NCBI GenBank assembly: GCA_026874595.1
Contig: CM049317.1
Coordinates: forward strand, 37,294,401 to 37,358,400
Length of the DNA: 64,000 nt
Source of the DNA: Sipunculus nudus
Taxonomy: Eukaryota; Annelida; Sipuncula; Golfingiida; Sipunculidae
Direction: 5' to 3'
Shown: one piece after another, positions 58,780 through 64,000 of the stretch
Numbering within the stretch: position 1 is the first letter of the stretch
Layout: each line of letters begins with the position of its first letter
Translations under genes and position numbers: made by a program
Notes under the pieces: generated by a model
What the model was told of the DNA's origin: nothing
Seen by the model: only the letters and a program-made list of their open reading frames with translations
Databases searched by the model: none

Positions 58780-59450
58780 TCCTAGCTACGGTGATTGTGA
58801 GTCATCTGAGCTACAGCGATCAGCCGTTGTCCATCGTCCGTCAGACTTGCCGTTAACAGGACGCAAATCGTACCCATTAGACCTAGAAAGTTAAATAGAG
58901 CATCCAGAGAGGTACTAGGCAAAATCCTAAAACAAACCAGGGGGGTTCTGGCCAAATTTCCATTGAAACCTAAAATAAGGTTCTTAGAATATTCTAATGT
59001 AACATCCAGATAGGTCCTATGAAAGTCTTTTCTGAATCCTGAAATCATGTCACTGTGACCTATATGCTGTGAACTAAAGAGACACAAAATTTTACACTGT
59101 GAAATTCAACTGTTATGATTGTACAAATCATAACAGTTGAACCTAAAATCTACCAACTTGAAATGCTAGGTGATCCTACCTAAATCTCCTTCAACACATG
59201 AAACTGGGCCATGATAATCTATATTCTGTGAGCAACGAGAAGCAAACCTAATTTTGTGAGCCCAGAAAGTCAAACAGCGTACCAGAAATGTTTTAGCTAA
59301 AGGAAAGGGGAGGTCATTGTAATGTCTCCTTAGACATTAGAATTAAGGTCAATGGAACCTATATTCTGCAAGATTTGTGAAAGAACAAGATCTGAGCACA
59401 CTATATATGTCAGATACAAGATCTGAGCACAATATATATGTCAGATGCAT
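58780..59450 (+). repeat. Dispersed repeat A, forward orientation
   Basis: TGAGCTACAGCGATCAGCCG with CCGTCCGTC-like sequence, then modules with ACATCCAGA, TGAAATCATGTCACTGTGAC and TATATTCTGTGAGC. A perfect 16-bp hairpin (59105-59141) lies within it. It ends with two direct copies of a 31-base unit containing GATCTGAGCACA (59388-59450). Confidence 0.65.
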
Positions 59451-59459
59451 TTAAATTGT

Positions 59460-59860
59460 AGCAGTTATCAAAGAAACTTTTATATTTACATCCATATTAA
59501 AATATCAACATAACCAAATACATTAGTCTTGAAGTAGTTTCAATAGACTCCTGGACTCTAAACACATAGGCAATGACACCAAAATCAACCCCCTACCTTA
59601 ATTCCTTGGCTTGTTATACGCGATTCAATGTTATGACGATTATATTGGCAGCCATATTGAAAATCATCATAACCAAAGACGGTATTGTCTTGTAAATGGT
59701 TTCAATCGACTCTCTTACCCTGAAAGCATAGGCAAGGACACCAAAATCAATCTCCTTATTCAATTATTTTTTAGTTAAAGTTGATTTAATGGTTCGGCGG
59801 CAATCCTGGACGCCATCTTGAATTTCATCCTTTCTGCCCGCGATCCAGACTGTCAACCCT

Positions 59861-59899
<39 letters not shown>
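59460..59899 (-). repeat. Dispersed repeat C, reverse orientation, with poly-T
   Basis: Reverse complement of the 53400-53880 family: two units of about 162 bases marked by ACACCAAAATCAA (59576 and 59738), GCCATATTGAAAATCATCAT and GACGCCATCTTGAA, ending CGCGATCCAG. A 37-base T run (59863-59899) follows, which on the minus strand would be a poly-A tract at the start of the unit. Confidence 0.7.
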
Positions 59900-59902
<3 letters not shown>

Positions 59903-59949
59903 TCCCCTAAGGGTATCCTTCATGGATTAATTGTCAAAATTAATGGATA

Positions 59950-60420
59950 AGTTAAAAACTTTACAAGTATTTGTCTGAATGTACCCTATCCAGAGAGGTC
60001 CTACTCAGGTGCAGGTTTGCCAACTCTGTATGAGATATCAATATCGCTGGGCTGAAGTCAACATTAAACAATTCTCTGGCCATGTTTACTACATGTTTGT
60101 CTGTATCTTCCTCTCTTTTTTTCTGGACAAGTGTCTGTGGTTCTGAGAGAAGTGCGTCTTTGGTATTGTTCTTATCGGTCCAGTTCATCATGCATTTCAC
60201 TAATTTTATTTTCAAAATTGTCCACCTCTTATGTTAGCTCCTGTATGTGGTGTCCAACACATTTCATTCTTTCCTCCACTTCTGCAACTTTAACTTATCA
60301 AAGCTGATTTAATAGTCTCGGACTGGAAAGCTTTTTCTGGAAGCTGTGTAAATTTCTGGGCCTCATCAATAACAAGTACAGGTTTTGTATCTGATTTTTC
60401 CTTAGTATATCAGCTAGTCA
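59950..60420 (-). pseudogene. LINE ORF1 fragment (coiled coil and RRM-like start)
   Basis: Minus-strand reading gives EVDNFENKISEMHDELDR, a stop, EQYQRRTSLR, REEDTDKHVVNMARELFNVD, and after a frameshift DIDISYRVGKPAPE. The coiled coil leading into an EQYxRRxSLR motif and an RRM-like domain is typical of LINE ORF1 proteins, which coat element RNA. An 84-codon piece (60215-59961) is open. It is not obviously joined to either LINE at 50-53 kb. Confidence 0.55.
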
Positions 60421-61555
60421 ACAGGTATTGCTCTGATGACCCTTAAAATAGGTTCAGCCAATTTTCCTGGACTAGTGGCGGGAATCAATTTTTAGATATG
60501 GTGTGATCGTACGGTGCCTCCGATATCACGGCAGGTCCAATGTATGTAGTGCGTCATGAATCTGAATTTGGGGACTAATTTTGATTGCACCGGTAAACAT
60601 TTAATATACGCTATATTATGTAAACTGTGACCAGCAAGTTTTTACGTCAACAAACAAGCCTCATGCCAAGTCTAAGAAATAATGAGCTTACATAGTCCAT
60701 TATATTTAAAGAAAAATTTTAAAATTTTACATTTTTATAAAGAATAACACTCGCTAGACTGCATGCAAATTTGCGTTCTAAAAGGTTATCTAACCGACAC
60801 ACGAAAAGACAAATATGAGAACTAAAATAATTGAGAAATATGACTGTATAGAAAAGGTATTAGATCGCGTGAACTTAATCATGCTTAATATATTACATAC
60901 ACTATTGAATATACTATTTGCCCATATTAACCTGAGTCATGTGTATAATCATGACGTACACAACTATGTTGCTACCATACTTATCGTCAATCGTCGTTTA
61001 AGTCATTAACAACTACAGATGAACTTGAGACCATCAACTTGCCAGAGGGCATGACTTGCATACTATCAGATGAATATTTTATATTGAAAAAAAAAATACA
61101 TTGTCAACTTTCCACAAGCCCCCACTTATTGTTAAGGAAAACAAAAATTGATATACAAACCATTATAGTGATTCATATGCCTACAAGTAAATTTAAATTG
61201 AGCATAATTTGTAAAAAAAAATGTAAAATATATAATAAAAACCCTACTGAACATGACCAAGACATTATGCTGGTAATGTCACAAATTAAAAGTCCGAATA
61301 AATGTGTGGTACTATTCGTAAAGTTTCCGTGTAACATATCACTGTGCAATATCATATTGTTCAAAGCAACGGAGGTCATCCTGACGGGTTGAAGCCGATT
61401 CCATTCGAAAAGATTAAACTTTTCGTTTAACTATTGTACAGGCCGTACCTAGATTCTTATCAGTCAATCATTCCTTTTAAAAATGTTACTTACCAAGTGT
61501 CCCTAAATCTAGTTACATTGTTACCGCTGCATATTCCGCGAACTGGTAAATTTTC
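60421..61555. other. Unassigned AT-rich DNA
   Basis: Frames at 60815-61009 and 61039-61392 are AT-driven and unrecognised. Confidence 0.5.
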
Positions 61556-61582
61556 ACATATATATATATATATATAAATATA
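61556..61582. repeat. Short (AT)n tract
   Basis: About 11 AT units, then AAATATA. Confidence 0.85.
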
Positions 61583-61906
61583 TCCTTCCCACTGACTCTT
61601 ACACTTCAAGATCAACGACCCAAGTTAAAGCAAGTACATACTGATTAAACAATACCCATATATTCTTTTTCAAATATATTTTCTTTATCATACATTTTAC
61701 GTTTTTTTACAGATATTCATTTACATCAAGACATTTAATGTCGCCTTCTTAAATTTCAAAATGGCCCGAACGATTAAAAATGCACCTACTGAATTCAGGC
61801 GCTTACTGTTCATTTACGCAGTTCTATAACTATAACCATGGCTCTGTTCATTTATTTTTCCTATTACTTATAATTCACTTGAAGTACTGAACGTTAATCA
61901 GTTTTT

Positions 61907-61911
<5 letters not shown>

Positions 61912-61955
<44 letters not shown>
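61912..61955. repeat. (AT)n microsatellite
   Basis: About 22 AT units. Confidence 0.95.
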
Positions 61956-61959
<4 letters not shown>

Positions 61960-62860
61960 TAATGCCGTAATTACTGTATTATAACTATATTACTTAAACC
62001 TTAACGTGTGGTGGCAGTTAAAGGAAGCGAGAGGGACAATTTTTGTTATCGAACTCGTCACATTATAAAATGGTTCGGTGTCGTCCTTCAGCTGTACATT
62101 ACTTTCTCAGGAACGGCAGGAGGTAGCATCGCAAAAATTTGTGAAATTAGTAGTCTCATTACTCGAATATTCACCTTGTTAAAACTAGTACTGTTTAACC
62201 TTCACAAATCCTATTCTGGGAAGGCTTCAAGTCAGTTTTTTACTAACAAAATACAAATTGGTCCTTTATAGAGTAATACTCCTTCAAATTTGTGGGCTGA
62301 TTCTGGTTCAGTTATTTTTAGAAGTTGTGACCTTAGCATATGATCAAGTAACCCTGCATTAGACACAAGACAATAATTTTCTTCTACAAAACTCCAATTT
62401 CTGTTTAATTACTTGTTTTGTAGTCCTTGCTCAAATTAGTCTGCTTCAATGATTTTTACCTAACTAGATGCTTTTAAACTTAGTAATCTGCAATAAAAGC
62501 CAATTTCAGCCAAATTGCTACAGATATGTTCTTCTCCGAAACCGTCAAGCTACGCTGGTTCAAATGGTCACGTTTCGGTGATGTTTTGTCATTATTACTT
62601 TGTTAACCAATAACGGTCTTCTGTTTGCAAAATGTTTATGCAGTAAAGCTTAAGACCCATATTGATTCATAAGCCCGGAGAATTACGTCGAAAATAATTA
62701 TCCTTCCAATTACCTTCAATGGTTCCGCTTGGATGATTACTAGATAAATTATTTAACGTAGTTAAATTACAATTAAATTTAGTTGTTCGGAGCTGAAACA
62801 GCTGACATGGCACAAATTTATCAACATTTGGGACAGCCTCCTCGGAGAGAAGTATATTTC
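61956..62860. other. Unassigned AT-rich DNA
   Basis: The frame at 62008-62271 (87 codons) has no domain. Nothing else was recognised. Confidence 0.5.
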
Positions 62861-62864
62861 TTAC

Positions 62865-63300
62865 CGGGGTTGGGTCCAAATACTTTTCAAATAATTGATT
62901 ACAAAAACAATTACTTTTAAAAATAATCGATTACAATTACTTTTGTGTTTTCAAAGAAGTAATCGATTACAATTACAAATACCTTTTGAAGTAATTGGAA
63001 TTACTTTTGCAATTACTTTTCTGCTTTCAGGGGATTTACATTGTGATGGTGACAAACAAACAACTTGGTATTACATAGTTCATTTTCAATAAACACACAA
63101 ATCAAAATCTGATAACAAAAATGCATCTAACAGTGGTGAATGCACTCTATATAATTTGAACATGGGTCTTTCCAAAATCATTACACATTGTTACATATTT
63201 GTTTGGTGTACACAGTTCTCTGCTCATGCTGACTCCTGGATGTTTAGTCTGAAAAAATGTGAACATACTCATCAGGGTTGGGTTTAGTTCAATTTTTTTA
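62865..63300. mobile_element. hAT-like terminal sequences
   Basis: GGGGTTGGGTCC at 62868 is followed by repeats of ATTACTTTT and ATCGATTACAATTAC (62890-63020). CAGGGTTGGGTTTAGTTC is at 63274. Starts of the CAGGGTTGGG type with ATTAC-rich subterminal repeats are common in non-autonomous hAT elements. Both starts point the same way, so these may be ends of two different insertions. Confidence 0.4.
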
Positions 63301-63746
63301 TGTAAACATTACGTTTAGTTTTATTTTATTATTTCGCTTTTGCTATTACTAAGTTACTATTGCCACAGTTTCTTATCTTTACTACTTAACTTAATAAAAA
63401 ACTTATTTTGAATGAGACTTTTTTAATTTACTTAATTATTACAAAAAAAATGTTACATATTAATACTATCTGTCAAATAATGGTGCAAGGGTATTTTCAA
63501 GTTATTAAAAATAAGCATTAATTATCAAACAGTTGAATTGTCAACTAAATTAACAACCTTCCTATAAATATGACTGTTTATATGACTTTAATGTAAATAT
63601 GATTCTCATCACTGTCTAGAATGAATTCGAGCAATATACTCTATTGTTAAAACGTCAAGTAGTTATACTGAGTGTTGTGGGAAAATCCATCAAAGCCTGG
63701 ATAATTAATACTATTCAAAGTCTCCTGACAAAAAACAAATTATATG

Positions 63747-63748
<2 letters not shown>

Positions 63749-63795
<47 letters not shown>
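63749..63795. repeat. (AT)n microsatellite
   Basis: About 23 AT units near the window end. The sequence from 63300 to 64000 is otherwise AT-rich with no gene. Confidence 0.95.
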
Positions 63796-63797
<2 letters not shown>

Positions 63798-64000
63798 AGA
63801 GAATTACTTTATGTTAAATAAAATATTTCTTTCTACCCTCTTTTTCCTTTTTCAAAATAGATATGGATTCATCGTTGTAAATTTGTAATAATAATATTAT
63901 ATGATGTTCGTGTCAAAATAATAATATATTTTCTCTATATATCCCTATATTTATGGATTTTTTAGTCATCAAGAGCCAGATAGAGTTTATTAGGTAGCTT

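Overview
The window looks like non-genic, repeat-dominated DNA from an animal nucleus. I found no convincing intact host gene, no RNA gene and no bacterial-style operon. It is AT-rich, with many long (AT)n microsatellites, and it holds decayed Ty3/gypsy and LINE retrotransposons, TIR elements, dispersed noncoding repeats and recent tandem duplications. The repeat types fit a marine invertebrate, most likely a bivalve mollusc. That is inference from repeat style, not from a diagnostic gene.

Layout. 1-2.0 kb: featureless AT-rich DNA, then a piece of dispersed repeat A. 2.8-5.6 kb: a minus-strand gypsy-class pol remnant in the order protease, integrase, reverse transcriptase, RNase H. 5.9-6.5 kb: a 447-bp TIR element between two (AT)n tracts. 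8.2-9.2 kb: a compound microsatellite and a minisatellite whose units switch strand. 9.5-12.0 kb: a second minus-strand gypsy remnant (RT, RNase H, polypurine tract, LTR), split by an 890-bp GC-rich TIR element. 12.35-14.94 kb: a segment bounded by arms of about 0.5 kb in inverted orientation. 15.2-20.1 kb: a third gypsy remnant (LTR piece, gag, protease, integrase), most of it in a 2.28-kb tandem duplication. 20.2-22.8 kb: a second tandem duplication of about 1.3 kb.

24-28.3 kb holds a possible LTR and two diverged exon-like segments. 28-46 kb is mostly unassigned DNA with repeat A and B copies and one promoter-like GC-rich patch. 47.2-49.9 kb: a plus-strand gypsy integrase with its 3' LTR, which carries three CTCF-like motifs. 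50.5-53.0 kb: an L1-like LINE interrupted by a second LINE with an apparent target duplication of about 60 bp. 53.3-60.4 kb: repeat C copies, a 1.15-kb TIR element, a decayed gene resembling a FEN/PIN-type nuclease family, repeat A and a LINE ORF1 fragment. 60.4-64 kb: AT-rich DNA, microsatellites and hAT-like termini.

Main biological message. Three gypsy-class remnants together support a family whose integrase lies upstream of the reverse transcriptase, the Ty1/copia-like order known from the Gmr1 clade. One copy reads integrase directly into RT. A second runs from RNase H straight into polypurine tract and LTR. A third, sharing LTR sequence with the second, runs from protease into integrase. 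The plus-strand element at 47 kb has the ordinary order, with integrase last. All coding remnants carry stops, frameshifts or lost catalytic residues, so nothing here appears active. No pathway or operon can be reconstructed.
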